From Flavobacteriales bacterium (GTDB lineage: Bacteria > Bacteroidota > Bacteroidia > Flavobacteriales_F > PHOS-HE28): DNA of 64,000 bases. Within the stretch, counting starts at the first letter, position 1. The number at the start of each line of letters is the position of its first letter. Location of the stretch: positions 806,001-870,000 of the forward strand of contig JADJLR010000001.1 of assembly GCA_016710015.1 (NCBI GenBank). The letters run 5' to 3'. Position numbers and translations under genes: made by a program. The notes under the pieces are model-generated. The model had not been told where the DNA came from. It saw only the letters and a list, made by a program, of their open reading frames with translations, and ran no database searches. Shown here piece after piece: positions 48,801-58,182 of this stretch.

Positions 48801-50850
48801 TCCTGGCACGAGTCCGAGCGGTGCGTTCACCTACACCGTGATCGGAACGGATCCGTGTCCATCAGCATCGGCCACGATCATTGTGGATCAACTCTCCGAT
48901 CCCTTCGCAGGTATCGATGGAGCCATGACCTTGTGCAGTTCGAATGGCGTTTTCGACCCATCGACCGCACTTACTGGATCTCCTGATCTTGGTGGACTCT
49001 GGTATGCACCGAACGGCACCATGGTGACCGGAGCTTTGGACGCATTGAGCGCCGCCCAAGGAACGTATACGTATGTGGTCACCGTACCTCCCCCTTGCGT
49101 GAATGACACGGCCTTGGTGGCCATCACGATCATTCAAGCTGTGGATGCGGGAGTGGACGGCAGCATCACCATTTGTTCGGATGAAGTCGCATTCGACCTC
49201 TTCGATCAACTCGGAGGAAGCCCGGATATGGGCGGCACTTGGCAAGGCCCGAACGGCGTTTCAACGGGCACCTTCACGCCGGGCGAGGATGCGATGGGCA
49301 CGTACTCGTACACGATGCTAGGAACATCCCCGTGCCCGAATGATTGGGCGATCGTTGTGGTGGATGTTGAACCCTTGCCGAACGCAGGAACGGATGGCGC
49401 AACGACCGTCTGCCCAGGTGCTCCGAACGTGAACCTCTTCGCGCTGTTGGGCGGATCGCCGGATGCGGGTGGGAGTTGGACCGGTCCTGGAGGTCTCGTG
49501 AACAACGGCATCTTCGTTCCTTCAACGGATACTCCTGGCGTGTACACCTACACGGTCTATGGAACGGTTTGTCCGAATGTGAGCACCACTTCCACAGTGA
49601 GCATCTTCACAGTGCCTGCGCCGAACGCCGGTCCGGACCAGATCGTTTGTGCCTTGACCACCACACTGAATGCCACCGGAACCTGGGCAAGCGGTGTTTG
49701 GACCGGGCCACCGGGTATCCAATTCGAAGATCCTTCATCACCGACCACAATGATCGCGGCAGCACAGGGAGGTAGTTACGAACTGATCTGGACCGTGATA
49801 ACGTCTGATGGTTGTTACACCTTGGACAAGATCACCATCGTCTTCACGGATCCGATCCTTCCAACAATGGCGATCACGGATGCGATCTGCTATTTGGCGT
49901 GCGATGGAACGGCCATTGTTTCTGCAACAGGAGGCAACGTGGAGCCGAGTGGATACAGCTACCAATGGTCCAATGATCTGGCGGGCAACGTGCCGATGGC
50001 GAACGGGATCTGCGCAGGCAGCTATACCGTTACCGTACTGGACACGAATGCATGCGACGTCACGGTCCCCTTCATCATTGGCGAACCCGAACCGTTGATG
50101 ATCGATGTCATCACCACCACGCCAGAAACCTGTCCGGGTAGTTGCGATGGCACCCTAACGGTGATAGACCCGGAAGGCACCCTGTTCAGCATTGGTGCCA
50201 CTTACGCGGAAGCGAACCTCTTTACCGGTTTGTGCAGCGGGCCCTATGCCGTACAGATGATGAACGCCAGTGGTTGTGTGGCGAACGGTGCCGGGGTAGT
50301 GGGTTCACCATCACCTGTGTTGGCGGATTTCGTCTTCGGTCCGGACACCGTCTTCATCGATGATCCGGTAGTCGATTTCGCCAATCATTCCACGCCGAAT
50401 GCGATCACCTTCCATTGGGATTTCGGAGGGATCGGCAGCAGCACCGATGCTGACCCGACCTTCACGTTCCCCGGTGGCCTTGGTGACCTCTATGAAGTAT
50501 GCCTTACCGCCATGGATGCCAACGGCTGCGCGGACTCGATCTGTGCGCCTGTTGATGTGTTGGACATTCTGATCGTCTATGTTCCGAACGCCTTTTCGCC
50601 CAATGGCGATGGTGTCAACGATGATTTCCTACCGATATTCAACTTACCGTGGGTCGTGGATTATCAATTCATGGTCTTCAACCGTTGGGGGGAACAGATC
50701 TTCGGCACGGACCTGCCCGGTAAACCATGGAATGGAAACTATTCCGACGTGGTTTCCCAAGAAGATGTCTACGTCTGGAAGCTCATTTGCAGGGACAAGT
50801 TCAGCGGTGAGCGCATTGAGCGCATTGGGCATGTGACCTTGTTGAAGTAG
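39855..50850 (+). CDS. giant repeat-rich T9SS type B surface protein, broken by one 1-nt frameshift
   Basis: With one extra base removed near 43939-43942 this is a single ~3,664-residue protein; as given it splits at 44123 and resumes in the next frame. N-terminus: long signal region, CUB-like domain (GTVNTCVGAFLDSGGEG), PKD (WEWGDGTFQNGAPAVASH) and P-domain-like region (SICVNIEHSFIGDLVVN). Then ~32 tandem units of 79 residues (LCSTDAAASLFAQLGGTPDAGG, DPATMSAGAYVYTVAGTAPC), each with two cysteines. The end has an SprB repeat (DAICYLACDGTAIVSATGGN), a PKD domain and a type B sorting domain (VPNAFSPNGDGVNDDFLP ... IGHVTLLK). Probably an adhesin or filament on the cell surface; no enzyme domain was seen. 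Confidence 0.88.
42013..49620 (+). repeat. array of ~32 tandem 237-bp coding repeats
   Basis: Units of 79 codons start with PDAG/PDPG/PNAG and repeat every 237 bp. The first three and the last eight are divergent; units between about 42734 and 45590 are nearly identical to each other, differing by a few bases, which implies recent duplication or gene conversion. Confidence 0.95.
45817..47520 (+). repeat. higher-order 474-bp repeat (two units copied together)
   Basis: Pairs of a PDPGTPGAATLC unit and a PNAGTDGSLTLC unit recur with starts at 45817, 46291, 46765 and 47239, exactly 474 bp apart and almost identical. The fourth pair diverges in its second half (after CISSP). Confidence 0.93.
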
Positions 50851-50904
50851 GTAAGCGCAGCCCTGTGGCATGTAACTTGGCGGACCATCCTCAAGGATGC
50901 AGAC

Positions 50905-52367
50905 ATGACCGAGTTCATTTTGAATGATCGCACGATCCGTACGGATGCGCCATTGGGCACCGTCCTCTTGGATGTGATCCGATACCACGAGCATTTACCG
51001 GGCACCAAGATCGGCTGTCGCGAAGGTGATTGCGGCGCGTGTACGGTACTCGTTGGCGAACTGAAGCCCCTCGACTCCGCTCGGGGTGACCAAGTCGAAT
51101 ACCGATCGATGACCTCCTGCCTGCTCGCGCTGGCGAACGTGCAAGGGAAGCACATCGTAACGGTGGAAGGATTGAACATGGACAAGCTTTCGCCGGTACA
51201 GCATGCGATGGTGGATGAAAGCGGCACGCAATGCGGTTTCTGCACGCCGGGCTTCGTGGTTTCGCTGAGCGGATGTTGTTTGTCACATGAGAGCGTGACG
51301 GAAGATCTCGCGATCCGCGCGATCGACGGGAACATATGCCGCTGCACGGGCTACAAGTCCATCGAACGGGCAGCCTCCATCATTGCCGAAAAGCTGACGA
51401 GGAAAGATGTCTCGGATCCCTTGAAATGGTCCGTGGCGAACGGATTCCTTCCCTCCTATTTCACGGAGATCGCAACACGGCTTCGTGCGATCACACATCC
51501 AACGCCGCTAGTACGGGCGCGAGATCTCGCGCCCCTCCTTGGCGGTGGCACGGACCTCTACGTGCAGAAACACGATACGATGCATCATTCACCGATCCGC
51601 TCGGTGTTCAATGATGAAGCTTGAAGGGCATTCGCATTGAAGGTGATCAATGCATCATCGGCGGGGCATGCGTAGCAAATGACTTGTTAGCGTCGGAAGA
51701 ATTACGATCTCATTTCCCGAACATTGAGAAGCACTTGCTGCTGGTCTCCTCTACGCCCATCCGCAACATGGGCACGGTGGCCGGCAACTTCGTGAATGCA
51801 TCGCCGATCGGGGACTTCACCATCTTCTTCCTCGCGCTGGACAGCACGATCACACTGCGTGATGCGAAAGCAGGAACACGTGATGTGATGTTGAACGCTT
51901 TCTACAAGGGCTACAAGCAGCTCAACAAATCGCCCGAAGAGATCGTGAGCTCCGTGCATTTCACCTTGCCCTCGAAGAACACGCGCTTCAACTTCGAAAA
52001 GGTGAGCAAGCGTACCTATCTCGACATCGCCAGCGTGAACAGCGCAATCCGTTTGGAATTGGACGGTGAGGTGATCCGCGAAGCGCATGTGAGTGCTGGT
52101 GGTGTAGCACCTGTTCCGAAGTATCTGGCGAACACCTCTGCCTTTCTCGTTGGTAAGCCGATCACCAACGATACGGTCCGCGCAGCGATCAAGGTGATGA
52201 ACAATGAGATCGCGCCGATCAGTGATGCACGTGGCACTTCGGAGTATAAACGACTGTTGCTGCGCCAACTCTTCTTCGCGCACTTTTTGGAGTTGTTCCC
52301 GGAGCGTTTCACCTTGAAGGAATTGGTGGCCACGCCTCCGTATGAAGCTTCGGCGGATAAGACATGA
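50905..52367 (+). CDS. xdhA: xanthine dehydrogenase small subunit ([2Fe-2S] and FAD domains), frameshifted
   Basis: Electron-transfer subunit of xanthine dehydrogenase, which oxidises hypoxanthine and xanthine to urate. Frame 1 (50905-51624) has two [2Fe-2S] motifs (GCREGDCGACTVLVGE, QCGFCTPGF with NICRCTGYKS) and the start of the FAD domain (LLGGGTDLYVQKHD). At about 51618-51621 one base is missing; the FAD domain continues in the next frame (LVSSTPIRNMGTVAGNFVNASPIGD) to 52367. The sum, about 487 residues, equals the usual fused length, and the break falls inside the FAD domain, so a natural split is unlikely. Two palindromic repeats lie in frame at 51067-51091 and 51515-51534. Its stop overlaps xdhB. 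Confidence 0.88.
51067..51091. repeat. palindromic repeat inside xdhA (first)
   Basis: CCCCTCGACTCCGCTCGGGG followed by TGACC forms a 6-bp hairpin and encodes PLDSARGDQ between LVGELK and VEYRSMTSC. I recall this sequence as a frequent interspersed motif of Bacteroidota genomes; a genome-wide count would confirm. Confidence 0.6.
51515..51534. repeat. palindromic repeat inside xdhA (second), copy of the nusG-rplK palindrome
   Basis: GGGCGCGAGATCTCGCGCCC, identical to 4022-4041 although the genes are unrelated. In frame it encodes RARDLAP just before the FAD-domain motif LLGGGTDLYV. Confidence 0.75.
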
Positions 52368-54628
52368 AGAACATCGACAGCAACGGCCACGTCACCGGGC
52401 GATCGATCTACCTCGATGATATCCCGGTGCAGCAAGGCACGCTGTTCGCACTGCCGTACGACGCGCCATCGGCCCATGCGCACATCAAGAAGCTAGATGT
52501 ATCGAAAGCGGCGGCGGTTCCGGGCGTCGTGCGGATCCTGACGTACGCGGATGTTACCGGCGAGAACCAGATCGGCGGGATCATTCCGGACGAACCGCTG
52601 TTCGCAGGAAAGGAGATCCACTTCTGGGGCATGCCGGTGGCGTTGATCATCGCGACTTCCGAAGACATTGCGATCCAAGCCCGCAAGCTGATCACGATCG
52701 AATTGGAGGAACTGCCGGTGATCACCGATCCACGCGAAGCACGCGCGAAGGGCGAATTGATCATCCCGCCGCGCACCTTCAGGTTGGGTGATCCAGGAAA
52801 AGTGTGGACTGAATGCGCGCATGTCTTCGAAGGTCGCGCCGATACGAATGGCCAGGAGCACCTCTACATCGAGACACAAGGCGCCTATGCCTACCCGACC
52901 GAGCACGGCAGTATCCGGATCTCATCGAGCACGCAAGGGCCAACTGCCGTTCAGCGCACGATCGCGCGTGTATTGGGAGTGGCCATGCACAAGGTCGAAG
53001 TTGACGTGACACGTCTGGGCGGCGGCTTCGGTGGTAAAGAGGACCAGGCATCGGCGTGGGCGGCCTTGGTAGCACTTGCAGCCTATGTGTTGAAGAAGCC
53101 AGTGAAGCTGGCCATGCATCGCATGGACGACATGCGCATGACCGGCAAGCGGCATCCGTACAGCAGCGATTTCAAGATAGGACTGAGCAAGGACCTGAAG
53201 ATCCTCGCGTACGAGGCCACCTTCCACCAGAACGCTGGAGCCGCTGCGGACCTCTCCCCAGCCGTGATGGAGCGCACACTCTTCCACGCCACCAACAGCT
53301 ACTTCGTTCCGAACGTGGAAGTGACCGCCTATTGCTGTCGCACGCACCTGCCGCCCAACACGGCGTTCCGAGGTTTTGGTGGTCCACAAGGCATGTTCGT
53401 GATCGAGAGCGCCATCGCGAAAGCTGCACAGGCATTGGGTGTTTTGCCGCGTGAGATCCAACAGCGCAATTTGTTGAAGGAAGGAAGCACCTTCAGTTAC
53501 GGCCAGATCGCCGATCGCGTATTGGCCGATCAAGCATGGGAGCATGCTGACAAGTCGTTCAAGTTCGATGCGTTGCAGAAAGAGGTCGATGCCTTCAATA
53601 CAAAGAGCACATCGCATGTGAAAGGCATGGCGATCATGCCGATCTGTTTCGGGATCTCGTTCACCAACACACCGATGAACCATGCCCGGGCGCTTGTGCA
53701 TGTGTACCAGGACGGTAGTGTGGGCGTGAGCACCGGTGGCGTGGAGATGGGCCAAGGCCTGAACACCAAAATGGTGCAGGTGGCGGCGGAAGTCTTCTCG
53801 ATCGATCCATCACGCGTGAAGCTGGAGAGTACGAATACCACGCGCGTCGCGAACACCAGTCCAAGCGCGGCCAGCGCAACTGCGGATCTCAACGGCAAAG
53901 CGCTGGAGATCGGTTGTACGGCGATCCTTGAGCGCATCAAGGAGAAAGCATCGCGCATGTTGAATGCGAAGCCGGAGGCAATCACGATCGTCAACGAGCA
54001 GGTGCTGAACAACGGCAAGGTGACAGACCTCGACTGGAAGAAGCTGATCCACGCATGCCACTGGGACCGCGTGAACCTGAGCGAGAGCGGCCACTACGCC
54101 ACACCGGAGATCCACTTCGACAAGACGAAGGAGAAGGGCCATCCCTTCGCATATCACGTCTATGGCACGGCGGCCGTGCTCGTCACCGTGGACCGTTTGC
54201 GTGGCACCTACGTTGTGGATGCCGTGAAGCTGGTGCACGACTTCGGTAAGCGCATGAACACCGCGGTGGACATTGGCCAGATCGAGGGCGGGCTGGTACA
54301 AGGCCTCGGTTGGATGACGATGGAGGAGATCGTCTACAACGACAAAGGCAAGCTCCTGAGCAACGCACTGAGCACCTACAAGGTGCCCGACATCCACAGC
54401 GTGCCGAAGGAGATCACGATCGAGGCGCTACCGACCGACGGCCACCCGCTGGCCATCCGCCGCAGCAAGGCCGTGGGCGAGCCGCCGTTGATGTACGGGA
54501 TCGGGGTGTACTTCGCGATCCAGAACGCGGTGAAGGCCGCGAATCCGAACTACGCCCTGCGCTTCGATGCGCCGTTCACGCCGGAGAAAGTGTTGATGGG
54601 GTTGTATGGGCAGATGGAACGCAGATGA
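52364..54628 (+). CDS. xdhB: xanthine dehydrogenase molybdopterin-binding subunit
   Basis: Catalytic subunit carrying the molybdenum cofactor. The 754-residue protein has the domain order of the family, with RLGGGFGGKEDQASAWAALVA, the RGFGGPQGMF cofactor segment, GVEMGQGLNTKMVQVAA, and the C-terminal GEPPLMYGIGVYFAI where the Glu is the catalytic base. The start overlaps the xdhA stop by four bases (ATGA). Intact at both ends. A repeat fragment begins right after the stop codon. Confidence 0.94.
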   Translation: MKNIDSNGHVTGRSIYLDDIPVQQGTLFALPYDAPSAHAHIKKLDVSKAAAVPGVVRILTYADVTGENQIGGIIPDEPLFAGKEIHFWGMPVALIIATSEDIAIQARKLITIELEELPVITDPREARAKGELIIPPRTFRLGDPGKVWTECAHVFEGRADTNGQEHLYIETQGAYAYPTEHGSIRISSSTQGPTAVQRTIARVLGVAMHKVEVDVTRLGGGFGGKEDQASAWAALVALAAYVLKKPVKLAMHRMDDMRMTGKRHPYSSDFKIGLSKDLKILAYEATFHQNAGAAADLSPAVMERTLFHATNSYFVPNVEVTAYCCRTHLPPNTAFRGFGGPQGMFVIESAIAKAAQALGVLPREIQQRNLLKEGSTFSYGQIADRVLADQAWEHADKSFKFDALQKEVDAFNTKSTSHVKGMAIMPICFGISFTNTPMNHARALVHVYQDGSVGVSTGGVEMGQGLNTKMVQVAAEVFSIDPSRVKLESTNTTRVANTSPSAASATADLNGKALEIGCTAILERIKEKASRMLNAKPEAITIVNEQVLNNGKVTDLDWKKLIHACHWDRVNLSESGHYATPEIHFDKTKEKGHPFAYHVYGTAAVLVTVDRLRGTYVVDAVKLVHDFGKRMNTAVDIGQIEGGLVQGLGWMTMEEIVYNDKGKLLSNALSTYKVPDIHSVPKEITIEALPTDGHPLAIRRSKAVGEPPLMYGIGVYFAIQNAVKAANPNYALRFDAPFTPEKVLMGLYGQMERR

Positions 54629-54656
54629 CGCGGATGGTTATGATTAACGCGGATCT
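54617..54656. repeat. interspersed repeat fragment after xdhB
   Basis: GAACGCAGATGACGCGGATG and the following ~20 bases recur in inverted orientation at 55587-55626, and a partial direct copy lies at 55536-55564. The first copy overlaps the last codons of xdhB. Confidence 0.7.
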
Positions 54657-54703
54657 GAGAACGCAGGCTTCCATCAGAGATACATCGCGCGATAGACAAT
54701 GGT

Positions 54704-55114
54704 TTGGCCTTGCTGACCCGCGAGCTTGGATACACACTCATCAAGGCGGGTGTAGACCCTGAACTTTCTGCGGAGAACCTTCTCGTTTACCGGAACAATC
54801 GAGCTGAGAAGCAACTGGAGATCTGTGCTGACGAGAGTTACTTCCATTGCGAGATAATGCGCCTACTTCATGGCACACCTGCTCCATACTCAGACAAGCA
54901 GAACTGCATCGGCTTCGAGGATCTCGCGATATTGGAGAGCGATGGTACCCACGACCACTTGGCCTACTTCGCGGGTGGTTCAAACGGGTTGAATGGAGTA
55001 CTTGCGACTACGATTTCCCTATTCAATAGGCATCGTGACTTTCTCTCCACGAACGCGTGGGTGGACACGCATCGTTTGTCCGCCATTAAACGCTCAAGAC
55101 TTGAACGTTCCTAA
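54704..55114 (+). CDS. hypothetical ORF or gene remnant
   Basis: A 136-codon open frame without an ATG (TTG start) lying between the inverted repeat copies at 54617 and 55587. The predicted product (TRELGYTLIKAGVDPELSAENL ... LERS) is protein-like in composition but matches no family I know. No ribosome-binding site or promoter was recognised. It could be the remains of a gene, or an accessory gene with a wrong 5' end. Confidence 0.35.
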   Translation: MALLTRELGYTLIKAGVDPELSAENLLVYRNNRAEKQLEICADESYFHCEIMRLLHGTPAPYSDKQNCIGFEDLAILESDGTHDHLAYFAGGSNGLNGVLATTISLFNRHRDFLSTNAWVDTHRLSAIKRSRLERS

Positions 55115-55625
55115 ATCGACAATTACACACCTGCCGAGAATAAGAGGGAGATGTGCTTTGACTTGTTACGCGAGCCATATCGAATTGCGCTTCCCCAAGG
55201 CTATCGACTTCGCTTTCTACAACCTAGACTTTGCCCTATCCACGGCAGTCGATCCTTGATATGTTCATCGAGAAGGGCAGGAAGGCATAGAGGATCTTTC
55301 AGCAGGATTCCGGATTCTATTCTGGTTCTTTCCGATAGGGATGACCTTTGCCAGCATCGACGATCCGACAGTCGCTCAAACCGGGTGGACCTTGAGGTGA
55401 TCTGAAGTTGAAAGCCGCGCGCTCGCGTGAGGGATAGGAGCAAGTAGCCCGCAGCGAAGCGAGGACTACTGCGGATAGCCCGACGGCGACATCCTGAGCG
55501 AAGCACGGGCCCAAGGACGAAATAGAACGCAAATGGAACGCAGATAGGGCGGATCAACGCGGATAAAGCCAGCTCAGCCCCACTTAAGATCCGCGCTCAT
55601 CATAACCATCCGCGTCATCTGCGTT
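55115..55625. other. repeat-rich intergenic region without a convincing gene
   Basis: Short overlapping open frames on both strands here look random. The stretch 55410-55520 (GCGTGAGGGATAGGAGCAAG ... GCCCGACGGCGACATCC) resembles an interspersed repeat I recall from Bacteroidota intergenic DNA, and 55536-55626 holds a two-armed inverted repeat. Confidence 0.5.
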
Positions 55626-55626
55626 C
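55536..55626. repeat. inverted repeat between hypothetical ORF and DUF6986 gene
   Basis: GAACGCAGATAGGGCGGATC at 55536 pairs imperfectly with the complement of ATCCGCGTCATCTGCGTTC ending at 55626. The right arm is also the inverted partner of 54617-54656. It lies between converging genes and might act as a terminator. Confidence 0.65.
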
Positions 55627-57056
55627 TATCCTTTCCTCCTCCCCTCCAAGATCTTCAAGAACGACCGCGTCCGGATCTCCGCCAACGACAGCCCCGTGGC
55701 CAGCGCCTCCGCCTCGCTGATCGCGCCGCAGTTGAGGCCGCGCAGGAAGTAGTTGAGCAGGCCCTGACCGGTCGCGGCATCGTCGAAGACATCGCTGGTG
55801 AGCGTGGCGCGGGCGGCGCGTTCCACGAAGGCTTTGAGGCGCGCGGCGGCATCGTCGTAGCTCTCCAGGAAGAAGCTGTAGACGGCGGCATAGCGCATGG
55901 GGAATTGCGCGGGGTTGAGGTCCCAGCCCTGGTAGAGGCCTTTCCAGAGCGAGTGGCGCGTGTGGTCGTACGCCTTCTTCCAGTTGCGGTGTACCACGGC
56001 CTTGTTCTCCGCGCGTTGTTTCGGTGTGAGCTTCTTGCCACGATGTGGGCCGATGGGCATCACGTTGGTGGCGCCATCGCTGAGCCAGATGCCGGTGGCG
56101 CCAAGCGCGACCTTCATCATCATGTGCGCGAAATCGCAGACGGCGTGGCCCATGTCCTGGTACTTCGCGGTGATGTTGTTGGCGGCCGTGTAGTCGTACG
56201 TGCCGAAGGCCGTGGCGATCATGCGGCCCTTGCTGGCGAGCACATACTTGCGCAGCGGGTTGCTGCCGTCCGCACTGATCACGCTCTGCGTCGTCTCCAC
56301 CATCATCTCCATCTTCAGTGCGCCTTTCGTGATCTTGGTATTGGCCTCGATCACTTCGAAGAGTTGCACCAGCGCCGTGATCTGCTCGGGGATGGTCACC
56401 TTCGGCAGCATCACCACGAAGTTGTCGGGCAGCTTGCCGTTGGTCTTGCTGGCGAGCGTGGTGAGGAAGATGTCCAGCGTGCGCGCGCCGCGTTCCTTCA
56501 GGTCCTCGGTGAAGGGCTTGATGCGGATGCCGATGAAGGGCGGCAGCGACTTCGCTTTCATGCCCTTCGCCACTTCCAGTGCGGCCTGCACGGCGGTGGC
56601 GTCCTCCTCTTCCCAGCTGCGGTTGCCGAAGCCGTCCTCGAAGTCGATGCGGAAATCCTCCAGCGCTTCGGTGCGCAGCTTGTGGATCACCTTGTTGTAG
56701 GTGGCGTAGGCGAGCCAGCCGGTTTCCTCCTTGCGCTTGGCGGGCGATAGCTTGTCGAAACGCTTCACCAGCTTGGCGATGTCTTCTGCTTTCTTCGGCA
56801 ACTTCTCGTAACCGGGTAGTTCCAGCGCACGAGCGAACTCGGTGAAGTCGGCGGCGTTCTCCGTCAACGTTTTCAGCGCGGCGTTGGCCATCTTCTGCGC
56901 GGTGTCCGCAGTGAAGAGGTCGGCGCCGCCGTACACGGTATGCACGGGCTGACGGTCGGGCCGGTCGCCGGGGTAAATGACTTGGAAGGCCTTGTTGGCC
57001 TTGCCGAGGGTCGTAAGAATGCGGGACCTGTCCTTGGTTGGAACGCTGAGTTTCAT
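55626..57056 (-). CDS. DUF6986 / HpcH-HpaI aldolase-like protein
   Basis: A 476-residue protein related to the HpcH/HpaI (citrate lyase beta-like) TIM-barrel group: RIDFEDGFGNRSWEEED, PFIGIRIKPF, NFVVMLPKVTIPEQI, KMEMMVETTQSVI and FGTYDYTAANNITA match metal- and substrate-binding segments of that superfamily. Genes of this family often lie in uric-acid degradation clusters, as here beside uraH and uraD, but the reaction is not known to me. Its G+C content looks higher than that of neighbouring genes. Start at ATG 57056 fits. Confidence 0.8.
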   Translation of the reverse strand: MKLSVPTKDRSRILTTLGKANKAFQVIYPGDRPDRQPVHTVYGGADLFTADTAQKMANAALKTLTENAADFTEFARALELPGYEKLPKKAEDIAKLVKRFDKLSPAKRKEETGWLAYATYNKVIHKLRTEALEDFRIDFEDGFGNRSWEEEDATAVQAALEVAKGMKAKSLPPFIGIRIKPFTEDLKERGARTLDIFLTTLASKTNGKLPDNFVVMLPKVTIPEQITALVQLFEVIEANTKITKGALKMEMMVETTQSVISADGSNPLRKYVLASKGRMIATAFGTYDYTAANNITAKYQDMGHAVCDFAHMMMKVALGATGIWLSDGATNVMPIGPHRGKKLTPKQRAENKAVVHRNWKKAYDHTRHSLWKGLYQGWDLNPAQFPMRYAAVYSFFLESYDDAAARLKAFVERAARATLTSDVFDDAATGQGLLNYFLRGLNCGAISEAEALATGLSLAEIRTRSFLKILEGRRKG

Positions 57057-57095
57057 GAACGAGTAATGTCTAGAAAGATGGTGTAGTAAAATGGA

Positions 57096-57437
57096 TCAAC
57101 TCCCCCGATACGTCGAATACCCCCACGGGCTCAATAGCAGCGGCACGTGGTAGTGTCCATCGGCGGCCAGTTCGAACACCACCTCGATGTAGGGGTAGAA
57201 GCTCTTGGTCTTGTTCTCACTGAAGTAGGCCGAGACATCAAAGCGGATGCGGTAGGTGCCTTGGGCGAGTTTCGTGTCCTTGGGCAATAGATCGGGTACG
57301 CGGCCATCGGCGTTGGTGCTGCCCATGGCGATGTCCTCCCACTTGTGCTCGGCGGTGGACTGTTGCAAGGTGATGCGCACACCACGAGCGGGCATGCCAC
57401 GGGCGGTGTCGAGGATGTGGGTGGAAATGGTGGACAT
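57096..57437 (-). CDS. uraH: 5-hydroxyisourate hydrolase
   Basis: Transthyretin-like enzyme that opens 5-hydroxyisourate to OHCU. The 113-residue protein has the family N-terminal histidine (STISTHILDTARGMPARGV), the Arg segment (GTYRIRFDVSAYF) and the diagnostic C-terminal YRGS. It stands between uraD and the DUF6986 gene on the same strand. Confidence 0.95.
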   Translation of the reverse strand: MSTISTHILDTARGMPARGVRITLQQSTAEHKWEDIAMGSTNADGRVPDLLPKDTKLAQGTYRIRFDVSAYFSENKTKSFYPYIEVVFELAADGHYHVPLLLSPWGYSTYRGS

Positions 57438-57449
57438 GATGGTCTAATT

Positions 57450-57512
57450 AACCGCCAAGGCGCAGAGACGCGAAGAAATGCAACTCCCCTGCGCCTTTGC
57501 GTCTTTGCGGTT
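57450..57512. repeat. palindromic interspersed repeat between uraH and uraD
   Basis: AACCGCCAAGGCGCAGAGAC pairs with GTCTTTGCGGTT across about 20 bases. Related half-copies lie at 58028-58061 and 61460-61526. Confidence 0.7.
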
Positions 57513-57517
57513 GATAC

Positions 57518-58021
57518 TCACGCTAGAAGTTTCTTCAGCCGCAACCGTGTGATCTTGTTCTGTTCACCCGCCGCGACCAGGATCTCGTCCTTGGGGTCGT
57601 TCTTCATTCTGGCTTCGAGCATCGCAAGCATCTCGCCCGCACTCTTGCCGGTGGCGTTCACAATGAAGATGTACCCGTACTTCTCCTCGTAGGTGGTATT
57701 GCCTTCGGCGAGCTTTTCGATCACGGCCAGGTCAGCACCTTCTACCCCTTTCTGCTCACCTACCGCCCATGTCTTGGTATTGGCGTACTTCCTCGCGAGG
57801 CTTTCGACATCGCCGATCTTCGGGTGGTGAGTGAAGGCTTCCTCGTAGTCATCCACGTCGCATTCCTCCCAGATCGTGTCACTGGTCTCGATCACCTCGG
57901 CAAGGCTTTCATAGGGCCTGGCATACACCATGCGTTCCACCCACTGGGCAGCACCGCAACATTGCTCGAACGCCGCAGTTGCATCGGCTTCGGAGAGACG
58001 GTTGAGTTGGTCGATAGTCAT
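57518..58021 (-). CDS. uraD: 2-oxo-4-hydroxy-4-carboxy-5-ureidoimidazoline decarboxylase
   Basis: Converts OHCU to S-allantoin. From MTIDQLNRLSEADATAAFEQ (58021) the product has 167 residues, the family length, with the catalytic FTHHPKIGD motif and the YGYIFIVNATGKSAGEML segment. The open frame continues upstream of 58021 but through repeat DNA, so the inner start is preferred. Confidence 0.95.
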   Translation of the reverse strand: MTIDQLNRLSEADATAAFEQCCGAAQWVERMVYARPYESLAEVIETSDTIWEECDVDDYEEAFTHHPKIGDVESLARKYANTKTWAVGEQKGVEGADLAVIEKLAEGNTTYEEKYGYIFIVNATGKSAGEMLAMLEARMKNDPKDEILVAAGEQNKITRLRLKKLLA

Positions 58022-58027
58022 GTGGAG

Positions 58028-58181
58028 AGGCAACCGCAATGGCGCGAAGACGCAGAGAAAGTAATCAATATTTCCTGTTCGATGCCTTTTGGCGTGATAC
58101 ACATGCGATCCGGAATTGACCGCAGCATTGCATCCGCACTTTCTGCGGCCATCATCGCGATCTGCGTCATCTGCGTTCCAT
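58028..58181. repeat. repeat fragments between uraD and alc
   Basis: AACCGCAATGGCGCGAAGAC (58028 on) matches one arm of the repeats at 57450 and 61460, and GCGATCTGCGTCATCTGCG (58159 on) matches the repeat at 55587-55626. No gene is seen in this gap. Confidence 0.55.
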
Positions 58182-58182
58182 A

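Noticed and set aside
42013..49620. CRISPR-like array
   Set aside because: The repeats are 237 bp coding modules without spacers.
51621..52367. Independent FAD-subunit gene starting with TTG
   Set aside because: The FAD-binding loop lies in the preceding frame, so this is the second part of a frameshifted xdhA.
55201..55557. 118-codon minus-strand ORF
   Set aside because: It runs through interspersed repeat DNA and has a biased, non-protein-like composition.
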